Source: Maniola hyperantus (lineage: Eukaryota; Arthropoda; Insecta; Lepidoptera; Nymphalidae). Taken from it: a stretch of 64,000 bases of DNA. A program made the translations under genes and the position numbers. How positions within the stretch are numbered: the stretch's first letter is position 1; the number at the start of each line of letters is the position of its first letter. The notes under the pieces are model-generated. The model worked only from the letters and a program-made list of their open reading frames with translations. It did no database searches and was not told where the DNA came from. Shown piece after piece: positions 20,988 through 33,900 of this stretch. The stretch lies in NCBI RefSeq assembly GCF_902806685.2, contig NC_048542.1:2836533-2900532 (forward strand), written 5' to 3'.

Positions 20988-21068
20988 GGCGGTAATTATT
21001 ATTACTTATTTTTATTAAACGAACATTTGTGACCGTCTAGAATACTTTTTTCTATATAAGTATCTTCG

Positions 21069-21262
21069 TCTATAATATAAAAATGAATCGTTAAATGTGT
21101 TTCTGATCGCAAATGTCGAGAACAGCTGAACCGATTTCGCTAAATCTTTTTTATAATATTCCTTGAAGTACGAGGATGGTTGTTACGCAGAGAAAAATTT
21201 AATTCAACCCCCTCCTCAATTTTCTAAACTCCACCCAAACGAAGCCGGGGCGGGTCAGCTAG
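21069..21262 (+). mobile_element. Helitron-like element, subfamily 3
   Basis: Starts TCTATAATATAAAAATGAAT and ends ACGAAGCCGGGGCGGGTCAG...CTAG (21259-21262) followed by T. 194 bp. A 3' end of the same subfamily is at about 55780-55853. Confidence 0.7.
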
Positions 21263-21296
21263 TCCTGAATAAAAATTGGATCACTTTCTCCAATTA

Positions 21297-21487
21297 CTTA
21301 ATATACCTTAATTGTGTAAATAATATATATTAAGTAGTATTTACTTCTGAAACTGGGCCGAGCACCAACAACCCACAAACGCTCGATACCAAGCCCCCTA
21401 CTAACATTGGAACTACATAGTTCGAAGCCGAGCCATGTAACAATGCCCTTTGCCATGACGCCCTTGACACCATTCTCCTTTAAAGCC
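21297..21487 (-). other. unassigned open stretch
   Basis: A minus-strand frame of about 60 codons without a clear start, with an ordinary-looking residue mix (for example GFELCSSNVSRGLGIERLWV). No homology that I recognise and no convincing splice sites on both sides. It could be an old exon, a retroelement piece or chance. Confidence 0.2.
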
Positions 21488-21604
21488 AGCGTTTAGCTAA
21501 CGTATCACTTTGTCTTACACATCTACTTCAGATCTGAGAAATTAAAAGCAATCAGCGCGAGCCATCGAGTTCTCTTTCTTTCATGTGTGTTCTCACTTCA
21601 CGTA

Positions 21605-21700
21605 TAGTATGCGACAGGTTAAAATGGTAATCAGCGCTAACCCAGTGTGGGCAAGCGAGGGTGACGTGTGGGTGTGACCTGTCGCGGACTAAAGTACCTG
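21605..21700. mobile_element. MITE family 7, short copy
   Basis: AGTATGCGACAGGTTAAAAT on the left and GACCTGTCGCGGACTAAAGT on the right with a short GC-rich centre. Confidence 0.55.
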
Positions 21701-21902
21701 AACATTAAATTGCTTAGAGTGGAGACCACAGATAAAGGATTTATCTATGGTGGAGACCAGGTTGTTATTCTAAGAGCACGAAGAGGCACTTTGTCGGCCG
21801 GAGCTGCCTCTCACCAGACCAGACCAGACCTGAGTCAATTTGAAATTAGGTACCCCATTTGTAATTTTCAATCTGTCCTGTAGTTTTTGCGTTATGTCAG
21901 CA

Positions 21903-22128
21903 CTAGCTGATGCCAGCGACTTCGTCCGCGTGGAATTAGGTTTTTTAAAAATCCCGTGGGAACTCTTTGATTTTCCGGGATAAAATATAGTAGCCTATGT
22001 CACTCTCCAGGTCTTTATCTATACTCATGCAAAAAATCACGTCAATCCGTTGCACCGTTGCACTTGCGACGTGATTGAAGGACAATACCAACAAACAAAC
22101 ACACTTTCGCATTTACGAGTATAATAAA
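21903..22128 (-). mobile_element. Helitron-like nonautonomous element
   Basis: CTAG at 21903-21906, CGCGGACGAAGTCGC hairpin and the full body block order seen in 10830-11038. The minus-strand reading frame over it is repeat sequence. Confidence 0.7.
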
Positions 22129-22252
22129 GGATACTGATATCACAGGAAAATGAGGATACGTCAATGATTTTGCAAACCCTTGAAGGAGCCGAATGATAAA
22201 ATAATATAGGTACCTACTGAGCATAGTTTAGTCAAACGACGACGAGTCTACG

Positions 22253-22438
22253 CTTTCGAATTTCACGGTTTTCGGATTTATTCCATGTGCTATAAGAACT
22301 AATACCTACCTGCCAAATTTCATGTTTCTAGGTCAACGGGAAGTATCCTATGGGTTTTCTTGACAGACACGACAGACAGACAACGAAGTGAGCCTATAAA
22401 GGCTTCTTTTTTCCTTATGAGGTACGGAACCCTAAAAA
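22253..22438 (+). mobile_element. high-copy GGTTCCGTAC-type element, 3' part
   Basis: CACGGTTTTCGGATTT, CTGCCAAATTTCATG, GGTCAACGGGAAGTA and GAGGTACGGAACCCTAAAAA match the 3' half of 13712-14131. Confidence 0.6.
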
Positions 22439-22661
22439 ACACTAAGTAGATTTGTTTGGTGAAATCTCCTTCTTCTAGGATTTCGTGATAGCTCTATGGA
22501 ATTCGTGAAAATTACCTATCTAATTTTCCCTGCGCAACATGCAAATAAACCGACATCGGTATGAGATGCAATTTCACGCTACGAGTAGGTAGTTAGAGCA
22601 GACCAAATCACCAATTTATCTGGCTATAGCATTACGTAATTAGTTCGCAAATCTCAGTTCA

Positions 22662-22852
22662 TAGTAGGTAGGAAAAGAAAAAGGTGACTGACTGACTACT
22701 GGACGGATCGGGCTGAAATTTGGCATGCATATAGCTATTATGACGTAGGCATCCGCTAAGAAAGTTTTTTGGAAAATTAAACCCCTAAAGGGTTGAAATA
22801 GGGGTTTTAAATTTGTATAGTCCACGCGGACGTAGCCGTGAGCATAAGCTAG
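22662..22852 (+). mobile_element. Helitron-like element, subfamily 2
   Basis: GACTGACTGACTACTGGACG, TAGCTATTATGACGTAGGCA, CCCCTAAAGGGTTGAAATAG, hairpin CGCGGACGTAGCCGTG and CTAG at 22849-22852. Confidence 0.65.
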
Positions 22853-23128
22853 TTACCAAATAAAGACGTTGTACCCTATTTAATATAGAATATTGCGTGG
22901 AACAAAGCCGCCCCTTTATAGCGGCCTTGACACCCGAACCGGCCTCCTTTGTAACCGTTCGTTGGCAATATATTACGTAGGTACGTACCTATATAAATAT
23001 TTAAAGAGGGTCTTTTATTGCGAGGGAACCTGGAATAATATACGAAATTCTGGGCGGCAGCGGTGTGGCGTGCAATGCGTGGCGAATCCTTAGAAATACA
23101 TAGATGAATCACATGGGCGGTTTTTTTT
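22853..23128. other. no gene seen
   Basis: Moderately GC-rich, apparently low-copy sequence with short frames on both strands overlapping each other (22876-23112). Nothing recognisable. Confidence 0.35.
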
Positions 23129-23248
23129 CCTCCAACTAAGCGTCAGGCTTGTGCTAGGAGTAGGTACGACAATAGTGCAACGGGCGGGGTTTTAACCGTC
23201 GACCTTTCGGTTTTCAGTCCACTCCTTTACCGGTTGAGCTATTGAGGC
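23129..23248 (-). repeat. SINE-A copy
   Basis: Minus strand GCCTCAATAGCTCAACCGGT then the B-box region GGTTAAAACCCC and the TAGCACAAGCCTGACGC tail. Confidence 0.7.
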
Positions 23249-23379
23249 TCTAAAATGATTTAGGGCAGATCAAATAGTTGCCTGGGTTTATCATACGGCA
23301 ACCCACAATGTAATCAATACAGGGTTCCTTCCACCTTCGCTCTTTCTTTCAAGTAAGACCTTTGAATTGCATCTTAAAA

Positions 23380-23510
23380 AATACACTTTATTTGCACAAC
23401 CACAAGGATTACATTAAAGAATAAAAAACACAGACAGAAGGAAGATACAAAACGCGGCCTTATCGCTAATTAGCGATCTCTACCAGGCAACCTTTAGGCT
23501 GTCTTTAGGC
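23380..23510 (-). mobile_element. LINE 3' UTR-like fragment
   Basis: ACTTTATTTGCACAACCACA...GCGATCTCTACCAGGCAACC reads as the reverse of a LINE 3' end. Adjacent 23511-24120 has overlapping short frames only, with a family 7-like ATTGCCATCTCGACCTGTCG end at 23696-23716. Confidence 0.4.
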
Positions 23511-24128
23511 GCTATCTTTTTTCTGCCTATCCCATTCGTCCTTGATTCTTATTTTTATAATAGCACGCAACATTTCAGTGCAAGCATTCCACTGTGATTC
23601 CTTTGAAAGAAGCACACGCGGAATAGGATTCGTATGCATCATTGCACAAAGAGTTAGCGCGGGGGATGTACGGATGTACGGCCATTCCCTCTCCAATTGC
23701 CATCTCGACCTGTCGCGTACTATACATAAGATCGAGAGGGGTGTATACAAGACCCTTCGGACCCTTCCCACTACGGATGTATAGATCGATACTTATAGAT
23801 ATTGCATGTATTAACACTTAATTAACTAATGGATTTTTCATAGCCTGTATAAAGTATCGGAAAATCTCGCACAAATTGGCCCACTTCGGCGGCGTGATCC
23901 AATTTGCGATGTAATTAACCGTTGCTTACCGAAATAACATTATAACGAAGGAAGTTTCCGAAATATTGGTATTAGGTAACTAAATATGTACCTAACTAAT
24001 AGAAAAATAAGTCAAATGCGTTTCAGAACACGCATAAGGTAAGGTTCCGTAACCATGTTAGTTTTTAGAGTGCCGTACGTTTTGTTGTGTAAGCCATACT
24101 TAAGTCCGCATAGTTTTTATTTATTTAT

Positions 24129-24395
24129 TCAGATACATGTTAGCCCTTGACTGCAATCTCACCTAGTGGTAAGTGATAATGCAGTACCTATAAGATGAAA
24201 GCAGGCTAACCTGGAAGGGGTATTGCAGTTTTTTTTTTTAAATTTTATAAAACCCATGCCCATTTGGTGTCTTATCACACGGTATCACACCGAACGCTAA
24301 ATCGCTTGGCGGCACTGGGTTAGGTCGGGGGTTGCACGGGTGTGCGGGGCGTCACCACCCCGATTGCCATCTCGATCTGTCACGTACTATACCTA
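24129..24395 (-). repeat. SINE-C tail joined to a MITE family 7 end
   Basis: 24129-24310 is the reversed tail and body of SINE-C (GTTAGCCCTTGACTGCAATC...). From about 24330 it runs into CCCGATTGCCATCTCGATCTGTCACG, abbreviated, a family 7 terminus. Confidence 0.55.
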
Positions 24396-24424
24396 TCCCA
24401 CGCCCGAATGCCCACGTAAATGGA

Positions 24425-24510
24425 GTTTCGTTATGATACTGGCACAGTGCCAGCCGCATACAGCTAACTGTCGGTTATGCTAGCAAGTTTTAACATTGTG
24501 AGTGCCAAAT
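24425..24510. repeat. CCCACGTAAATG repeat, copy 1
   Basis: CACGTAAATGGAGTTTCG, GATACTGGCACAGTGCCAGC and ACAGCTAACTGTCGGTTATG recur at 25012-25115 with the same order. Confidence 0.6.
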
Positions 24511-25011
24511 TATAGAATACCAAGATTAACATGGGTCGAAATTGCACTGTTCTGTTCATTTAATAAAATCGCACAATAGACTAGACATTAAATAAAAAAA
24601 TAACAAAAAGTCTCTGACTTTGCGTCAGAGGAAGAAAGGAACATTGTGAGTGCAAGACAAGGGACAGCCTATTTAAATAGGCAGCCTTTTGCAACTTGAA
24701 AAAGCTACCGAAAATTAAGTACTTACGTATTTTGATTTTCGATCTGAAAAATAAAAAAAACACGTATTTCAGGATTTTCAGAAAGTCCATCCCCGATGGG
24801 ATTAAATTAAATTGGGATTAAAATTAAAAGAAAGTCATTTTTCTAGTTGTATATTTGAGCTTTACTTGGCTGATCTAGTTCTTCAATGGGTACATATGCA
24901 GTACATATGCTGTACTTATGCTCGTGACTTCGGATAACTAGGATATATATTATAGGATAGGAGGTCGTGGGATATCTAGGATAGCCTAGTTATCCCACGA
25001 CCCACGTCCAT

Positions 25012-25115
25012 CTTCCCACGTAAATGAAATTTCAACATGATACTGGCACTGCGCCAGCCGCATACAGCTAACTGTCGGTTATGCTAGCAAGTTTTCACAT
25101 TTGAAGTGCTACGTG
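25012..25115. repeat. CCCACGTAAATG repeat, copy 2
   Basis: Same blocks as 24425-24510; this copy has CCCACGTA at the left and TACGTGGG at the right, so it may be a small TIR element of about 100 bp. Confidence 0.6.
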
Positions 25116-25874
25116 GGTAGCCGTATTTAAACTTTGAAACCCACTTTCAGACAAAAATTTACTAGGTACGCCTATGTTTTTTTTCCCGACCGCGCCAGAA
25201 AGATAATGATTTTAACTACTTACGTTTTTTATTCGACTAAGTACGACAAAAGCAAAAGGAAAGGTTTTATTTTTAGCCAACTTCAAAAAAGGAGGTTCTT
25301 AAGCTAAATAAAGGATTTCTTTGTTTCAGATCTCCAGTAAAATTCATCTCGTCTCATGCTAATCAAGATGGGAGTCTCCAGGAATTAGTTGCACCCTAAA
25401 CGCTTCTGGCTTAGAGTCAGCCATGTTCGTTTAGTATTAGTACAAAAAACGCTCATATATGCACAGAGAGGCATTGTACGTATTCAGAGATTCGCTGAAA
25501 TTACGACAAAAACTCCTCAAAAGGACGACTACGTATTTTAAAGTAGTGGAATTCGTGAAGAAAGACGCCATCCGATACTTCACTTATGACTACGAAATAC
25601 ACCAATAACTAAAAAGTAATAAGTAAATATTATGAACATATTTATAGGTAACGATTATCACTCAAAGAACCGCGTCAAATTGAAAATTTGATTTAAGCAT
25701 CAACACTTTATAAATAATTTTAGTCAATTGACAATAATTTTATTACGGTGATAATTATTTTCTTATTCTAATACACAAATAATAAGACGTAGGAACAAAA
25801 CCTTAGATTTATTTTGAATTTTAAAAAAAGTCATAGACTATTTATAGATTTACATTCCGAATTTAAAAATCGAA
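25116..25874. promoter_or_regulatory. sequence upstream of the SLC6 start codon
   Basis: AT-rich, no strong repeat signature, no coding frame. It should hold the 5' UTR and possibly the promoter of the SLC6 gene, but I see no clear TATA box or initiator, and a non-coding first exon further upstream is possible. Confidence 0.3.
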
Positions 25875-26139
25875 ATGGCGGCAAAGGCTGAGCCGATTGG
25901 TCCATTGAATGGTCACGAATTGGCGCCGTTAAATACCAGAGCTGATGGGTCAGAGAGACCTCATGGGGTAACGATCGTGCTCCAAGGATCGAGATCGAAC
26001 TCCTTGCAAAGAGACGCTCCAGGAGAGGACCGAGCAGCTTGGTCTGGAAAACTTCAGTTCTTTTTGTCTATTATTGGATACTCTGTGGGCTTGGGCAACA
26101 TCTGGCGCTTTCCTTATCTGTGTCAGCAGAATGGTGGAG
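25875..26139 (+). CDS. SLC6 exon 1: N-terminal tail and TM1
   Basis: Starts ATG at 25875 (context CGAAATGG) and ends at the GGTGGAG/GTAAGA donor, phase 1. Encodes a cytosolic tail of about 57 residues and the Na+-binding TM1 motif VGLGNIWRFPY. No other in-frame ATG closer to TM1 fits better. Confidence 0.9.
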
Positions 26140-29100
26140 GTAAGAAATGGTTTTATTTAATTTAATTAAATTTTGAGTTAAAGTTTTAGGAAACAGTACA
26201 TGAAGAATAAAGTCAAAGTCAAAGTCAAATGATTTATTCAAAATAAATAACTCTTTTTGATGGTCAGATGTTGGATTTCTAAGATATAGTGGTGATAATT
26301 ATTACGCAAACTTAAAACTAAAGCTACGAGGGTTCGCCCAGGTCTGAGAAGAATAGAAAAGAATAGAGAAACTGAAATAATAATGTAAATGTTTATCATA
26401 ATATTAGTATAAGCCCCGCAAATTGCTGTTGCGCTGGAACCATGTCTCATTAACATTGAAATGACGTCATTTTGACGTCAGCCGAAATAAAAATATACCA
26501 TCAGCTCGAAACTTCAGTCTAGTGCTGACGTCACTAGAATGGCGGCCACGCGCATTAGCAATTTGCTGGACTTATCAGTATGCATATATAGGTAGAATAG
26601 AATAGAATAGAATAATTCTTTATTTGCATAATGTGGTACATAAGTTGTGAAATCTAAGAAACAGTCCAGCACATTAGCCATGGCGGCGTACAAATATAGT
26701 TAACAGTTGAGATTATTGAGTGTGACTAGATATTTTTTTATAAAATACAGGCAAATCATAAAATTAAACTTAGTAAGTACGAGTAATAAATAAAATGTCA
26801 AAACCAAGCGAATATAGGCACTGTAATAAGCTTTTTTTTTTTAAAATAATGTCCAACAATAGAATGTCAAAAACGCTTTTTATCATGTTGGAAAAATTCT
26901 CCTCCTTGCAACCATTTTTTAAGGCTAAATGAAAAATGTCTAGCTGTGAGTGTTTTTATGTCAGATGGTAATTTATTAAAAAAATTTATTGCCATGGCGT
27001 GACAGTTTTTGTTGAAGAGTGTTGTTTTTGGTAGTGTTGTTTTGGTATTTATAATATCATGCAACTGATTTAATGTCATATCAAACATGTAATAAACCTA
27101 CGTTTAAACCCAGGTAACTATCAAATATACGAAACGTCCTACAATATATTATAGGTAATTCACTAAAAAAACGCACCTAATTGAGAATCTCCTCCTGAGT
27201 CCTCCTTTTTTTGGAAGTTGGTTAAATATTTATTAATTTAGTCTAAATATTTAAATATTTATTAATTTTAGTTTAGTTGAATAATAATTAAATTAATTCT
27301 TTTCAGTTTTTGATGGTTCTAAATCCATACCAAACCGAAAAAATTTAAGAACTTCATATTTTATTTGCAAAGTTTAGTTTTACGAGTCTAGATTCTACTT
27401 AGTCCATAATATTGTTAACTGAAAATTAAGAAGATAACCTAGAATTCGTTTATTTTAGTAAATCTAAATATAGTGTTTGCGCGGAGTGGGGGGTTGGGCA
27501 GGTTAGGTACTCCGGTATTGATTTTGATGCTACGTGTCTACGGCGTAGCAGTGTGCTACGACTTTTCGTGTTTATCTTGCTGCCTACGGTAATATTGGAG
27601 ATTTGCGGGTAATCTATGTAGATCTAGATTGTAGAGCTATTTTCCAATTACATCACTTTAGATAATATTATATTTTAATAAAGATATATAATAATTTTAT
27701 TTTAAAGTTCTTTTTTAGGGTTCCGTACCTCAAAAGGAAAACGGAACCCTTATAGAATCACTTTGTTGTCTGTCTGTCTGTCTGTCTGTCTGTCAAGAAA
27801 CCTACAGGGTACTTCCCGTTGACCTAGAATCATGAAATTTGGCAGGTAGGTAGATCTTATAGCTGACATTTGGGGAAAAATCTGAAAACCGTGAATTTAG
27901 GGTTAGATCACACAAAAAAAATTAAATTGTGGTCATGAACTAATAATTAGTATTTTCAACTTTCGAAGTGAGTGACTATATCAAATGATATTATATGAAA
28001 GTTCTTCACCTGTGCATTCTAAAACAGATTTTTATTTATTTTTATACATCATAGTTTTTGAATTATCGTGCAAAATGTCGAAAAAATACGACTGTAGTAC
28101 GGAACCCTCATTGCGCGAGCCTGACTCGCACTTGGCCGGTTTTTTAAGACTTCTTTGCCAGCAAAACGTATATAAACATTATCAGTTTGAGAGTAGAGTA
28201 TGAATTATTGCTACTATATGAAACGGAAGTGACGCATATGGCGGTCCGTCCACGTCGGACTTTTTGTAGCTATTCGATAATCGGGCCGATAAGTTTGCCG
28301 ACGTTTATCATGTATTTTTTGACCGATTTTTTGTATGACGTGTGCGTTTCAATATTGCAATCTGTATGTTTCATTTGTTGCCGACAAAAATCGGTCACCA
28401 ATTGTCGGTCGTGGGTGGAGTCTCGCGAAAGAACTGTTTGATTATACAGGATGTAACCAGAACGCTAGCAAAAACTTAGCGTAATTTACTATTATAATAC
28501 CTAAACTTGTTGTGATTTAGTATTTTTCAACCCTGCAATGTATAGCGTGCAAAATTCGGGTCAGTGCCCCAACCTACGACGTGCATTGGTTCCGAATGGC
28601 CTACTTACGCAACGTTCTTTAACCTCTAGCGTCATTCAGATGTTTTTTTTGCAATATATCGTGAACTTTTACAAAATGTAGGAATTTTTTAAAGAACTTT
28701 CGCGTTTTTTTTTGGTGTTACCATGTCAATAATCATCAGTAGTACCTATCACCTGTCTTCGTTTTTGCTAGCGTTCTGATTACATCCTGTATAATCCCTA
28801 CAAATGACTCCACACGCGCCATTTTTAGCGTTCCGTACCTCAAAAGGAAAAACGGAACCCTTATAGGGTTTATTATATTATCACTTTGTTGTCTGTCTGT
28901 CTGTCGGTCTGTCAAGAAACCTACAGGGTACTTCCCGTTGACCTAGAATCATGAAATTTGGCAGGTAGGTAGGTCTTATAGCTGACATTCGGGGAAAAAT
29001 CTGAAAACTGTGAATTTGTGGTTACATCACAGAAAAAAAATTAAATTGTGGTCATGAACTGACTGAGATATGTTGTGGCCGTATGGTAATAATTAAATGC

Positions 29101-30905
29101 GGCAACGGTGAAAGATGTTTATTGAGAGCCGGCTTATGATCTACTCTCGCTTATGGACTAACAATAACAATAAATAAATCTTACATACTATTGTTTAAAT
29201 CTTATTGCTTAACTACCTAACCTACATAATTTTGCATCACCTCTCTTTCAATCCGATGTGCAGGCAACCTACTTTGATATATTGAGGAGTTGCATTTTTA
29301 TGTTACAGCTAATATGAACATGCTACGTTTAAACTGTCAATTCGTACATATTACAGACAATTAGTATTTTCAATTTTCAAAGTAAGATAACTATATCAAG
29401 TGGGGTATCATAATATGAAAGGACTTTACCTGTGCATTCTAAAACAGATTTTTATTTATTTTTATGCATCATAGTTTTTGAGTAAAAAAAAAAAAAGTTT
29501 TTGAGTTATCGTGCAAAATGTCGAAAAAATACGACTGTAGTACGGAACCCTCGGTGCGCGAGCCTGACTCGCACTTGGCCGGTTTTTATTGCTTAAAGCT
29601 TGTGCTAGGATAAGAAGGTATGACAATAGTGCAACGGGTGGGGTTGAACCGCCGCCGCGCCGACATTTCGGATTTCAGTCATTTAACCGTTGAGCTATTG
29701 AGACTTTAGTGGTAAAGTTCGGTAAATATTGAACCATGACCTTCGTGCGCCCCTTGCTCCTATGTTTTATTCCGTTGGTTCGCTTTATTGAAGTGGCGTG
29801 TTGGGGCATAATAAAACCGATAAAACGGTCCAATACTTTTATACGTATTCTGGTGATCCAGTTCTAAAAATACCTATAAAATATTCTGTCCCGATCGTCG
29901 ATAAAAACACATTTAAACAAACTAAGATAATTTCAAAATAATTTTATATCATAAATTGCGAACCGACAGGAATTTTTGATATGTATTTAAAATTATTTAG
30001 AAATTTCCTAAAAATCTAAAACACTATAAAATTTATAAAATAAACTAAGATAAGGTAGATAAGATAAGATAAGGCCTAGTGGTTAAAACGCAGTACGATC
30101 GATCGAAATTGCCGGCGCACGTGGGTTACCTGTATGCTTTTCACCTAACATTGTATGAGAAAGGTGAGATGCACGATGATTTTCACCCAAATCAAGCGCG
30201 CGAAAAGGGTTTAGGAATAGTGTTTTTTGAGAAAAAATACTAAATTTATGTTTACTTAAAGATTTTTCAACTAATAAATAAATAAACTCTGTCTACTTAC
30301 AGTTAAATTGTTTTAGAATTTTCACACTGCTAATCTTATTTATTTACGCCCAAAGTTGTCGTCAATTTTGTGTTAAAATAGGAATATTTCGAGGCTCGTA
30401 ACTTTAAAATCAATATTTTTTCAATGTTCTTTAAAATCAATATTTTTTTCAATGATCCCTAAGGTATTATTTGGAGATACGGTACCCTAAAAGCAAAGTG
30501 CAAGCAAGCGGCAAACATGATATTTAATTACCTACTACATAAACATATAATATTACTTTATTTATGAAATATTGTATAATTTAAGCGGTGGAGACACATC
30601 GACCGGGTGATGATAAGTTGAGTAACCGAATAATCGTCACTCGATTACGAGTTACGAGTTACGATACCAGTAATCACCGCATAACTGAGAGTAAACAAGA
30701 ACGTACAATTTACTCCGTACTGTTATGTGTAGAGGGCATTACTCCTTGCCTAAAGAGCTAGTACACATTGGCCCAACAAACTGTAAATGCTTCGGCGAAC
30801 GTGCAATCATTACAACGTCGCCACTTAGGATTGCCAACTTTTGGACAAGGAATCAATTATTATTTCATTAATAATATCCATACTAATATTATAAATGCGA
30901 AAGTT

Positions 30906-30941
<36 letters not shown>

Positions 30942-33900
30942 CGTCTGTCTGTCTGTCTGCTAGCCTTTCACGACCCATTCGTTCAACCGATTTTGACGAA
31001 ATTTGGTAGAGCGATAGCTTGCATCCCGGGGAAGGACATAGATAACTTTTTATCCCGGAAGAGCAAAAACGTGGGAACCCACGGGTTTTTTATAAACCTA
31101 AATCCACGCGGGTGAAGTCGCGGGCATCATCTAGTCCATACTAATATTATAAATGCGAAAGTGTGTCTGTCTGTCTGTCTGTCTGCTAGCTTTTCACGGC
31201 TTAACCGTCTAACCGATTTTGACGAAATTTAGTACAGAGGTAGCTTGCAACCCGGGGAAGGACATAGGCTAATTTTTATCCCGGAAAGAGTTTCCACAGG
31301 ATTTTTAAAAACCTAAATCCACGCGTACGAAGTCGCGGGCATCAGCTAGTTACTTATAAAGGCAAAAATTGTGTTTGTTTGATAGCTTCTGAATTTTTCC
31401 TGCAATCTCGCAATCTCCCTGGCGCAGTAGTAAGCTCGGTTCGCCCGGTTCCATCTTAGACTGCATCATCACTTACCACCAGGTGAGATTGCAGTCAAGG
31501 GCTAAGTTGTACCTATCTGAATAAAATATTAAAAACTGGCCAAGTGCGAGTTAGGCTCGCGCAATGAGGGTTCCGTACTACAGTCGTATTTTTTCGACAT
31601 TTCGCAGGATAATTCAAAAACTATGATACCTACATAAAAATAAATAAAAATGTGTTTTAGAATGCACAGGTAAAGACCTTTCATATGATACCCCACTTGA
31701 TATAGTTATCTTACTTCGAAATGGAAAATACTAATTTTTAGTTCATGACCACAATTTAATTTTTTTTGTGTAATGTAACCATAATTCCACGGTTTTCAGA
31801 TTTTTCCCCAAATGTCAGCTATAAGATCTACCTACCTGCCAAATTTCATAATTCTAGGTCAACGGGAAGTACCCTGTAGGTTTCTTGACAGACAGACAGA
31901 CAGACAACAAAGTGATCCTATAAGGGTTTTTCCTTTTGAGGTACGGAACCCTAAAAAAGGTGAAGTAAAGAGAGTTCCAAACGTGCCGTCTGACAAGTAC
32001 CTACTTACCCCACAACACTCAATACATTCCTTTTACCTGTTGTACACCTACTGAGTAGGAACTGAAGCATAATTAATGATAAAATAAATGCAGGCCCGCC
32101 TGATGTTATGTGCGCGAAAAATTCCATTACCCGAAAATGCTATAGAACGGGGGATAATAGATTAATCGCTCATTCCGGAGGGGCCACACTATGGGCCACA
32201 CGCACGTGGCTTTAGTACTAATTCGCCAAAGAAATGCAGAATGTGGATGACTTCATGTAAACAACAAACAATCCCTAGATTTGTTTTTTATTGTTGGACT
32301 TGAGGGTGAAATCTACTTACTCTAACTTTATCTTTGCTCGGACTTTACTTTGGCTCAAATCTGTAAAAGATACTTTGACTTTGCTCAGACTTCAGGTTGA
32401 GTTGAAATAAGACAGACTTATATCTTCACATTTCTCTGTGTTTTACAAGTTTACATCTGAGCCTAATCACAGTATGCTCTGTAGATCTCAGCCGTAGACT
32501 GAAATATATAGATCGCGGTCGCACTTAGAATTTCCTCAGATTTAAAAGAAGCAGACTCATATCTCTTTTAGGACCGAGCACCAACGTAAAATAAGTCTTA
32601 TCCGAGAGTAAGTTTTATATTTTGGCAGGTTTTCAATACAAAAACCTGTCATTAGGCCTAATTTATATATAATATTATTATTGTTGTTGAAATCGGCACT
32701 TAGTATTTCTTTATAAGTCTGTTTCGTTATATTTCTACCCAAAGAAGTGTATAAATAAATAGATTAAACTATTATAATAATATGCCATACTTTTGGACAT
32801 TTATGAACAGGATCGTTCACTTTCAGGTGCATTTCTTATCCCGTTCCTCATAATGTTAATACTGGAGGGCATCCCACTCTTCCTCATCGAGATGGCGATT
32901 GGTCAGAAGATGCGTCTTGGCTCCCTTGGAGTCTGGAACACCATCCACCCTTGGCTTGGAGGCATCGGCATAGCCAGCTGTGTCGTGACTCTGTTCGTCG
33001 CTTTGTACTACAATGTCATCATCACTTGGGTCTTCTTTTACCTCTTCAATAGTATCCGGGTAAGTTACTTTTTTTGGTTATACATCTACAAAAATAGTAC
33101 CGTTAAATCTAGAATTTCCTTTGTTTGGAGGCATTTGAATAACAATAGCACATACTGCAGCGGTCTTCCTGTTTTAATTGTTCAGTCGTATTCGGGTATG
33201 TTACGTTTCATTATAGGTTAGTTCGAGTCTAGAACTTATTGCCCTGCAATGTTGCTCAATAGCATATGGTACACGGAAAGATGATCCATTATGAGATTTA
33301 GAAAGTTATTTAGACATGCTAAATCAAAATCTAAGATCAATATGTTTGATGTCCCTGATTACAAAAACATAGGTATTCTATTTAAAAGTTTGTTTCCCAT
33401 ATTGCTTCTTCCAGCATCTTCACCTCTTTACATCAAATCTAACATCTTATCTCAATAGAATTTTTATTCATCTAACTGTAGAATTTAAGTTCTCTTATTT
33501 TGTCGACAGTTAAGCGCAGATCAGCTACCCTGGGCACACTGTCCCCAAGACAACGGCACAGCCGAAGCCGAATGTACCAAAGCCTCAGCCACTGTGTACT
33601 ACTGGTACAGGGAGGCTTTGGATGCGTCTCCTAGTATTCAAGAACCTGGCACCCCACGCTGGTGGATTGTATTGTATCTTCTGTTGGCTTGGATTATTGT
33701 CTTCTTTATTGTTATGAAGGGTATTCAGAGTAGTGGAAAGGTTAGTTCATTATTGATTTATTGCAAGCTTACTATTAACATACACATTTAATAATTTAGG
33801 GCTGAAATGACTGCCCTGAAGTACCCTTTTAATATTGGGAGCAAGTTGAATACAGTCGAACTTTTCGTAAGCTTTCACAATGATGTTACATTAGCTGATT

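Noticed and set aside
30768..31115. 115-aa ORF with Leu/Ser/Val repeats
   Set aside because: The repeated residues come from the (GTCT)n tract of a Helitron-like element; the frame runs across the element border.
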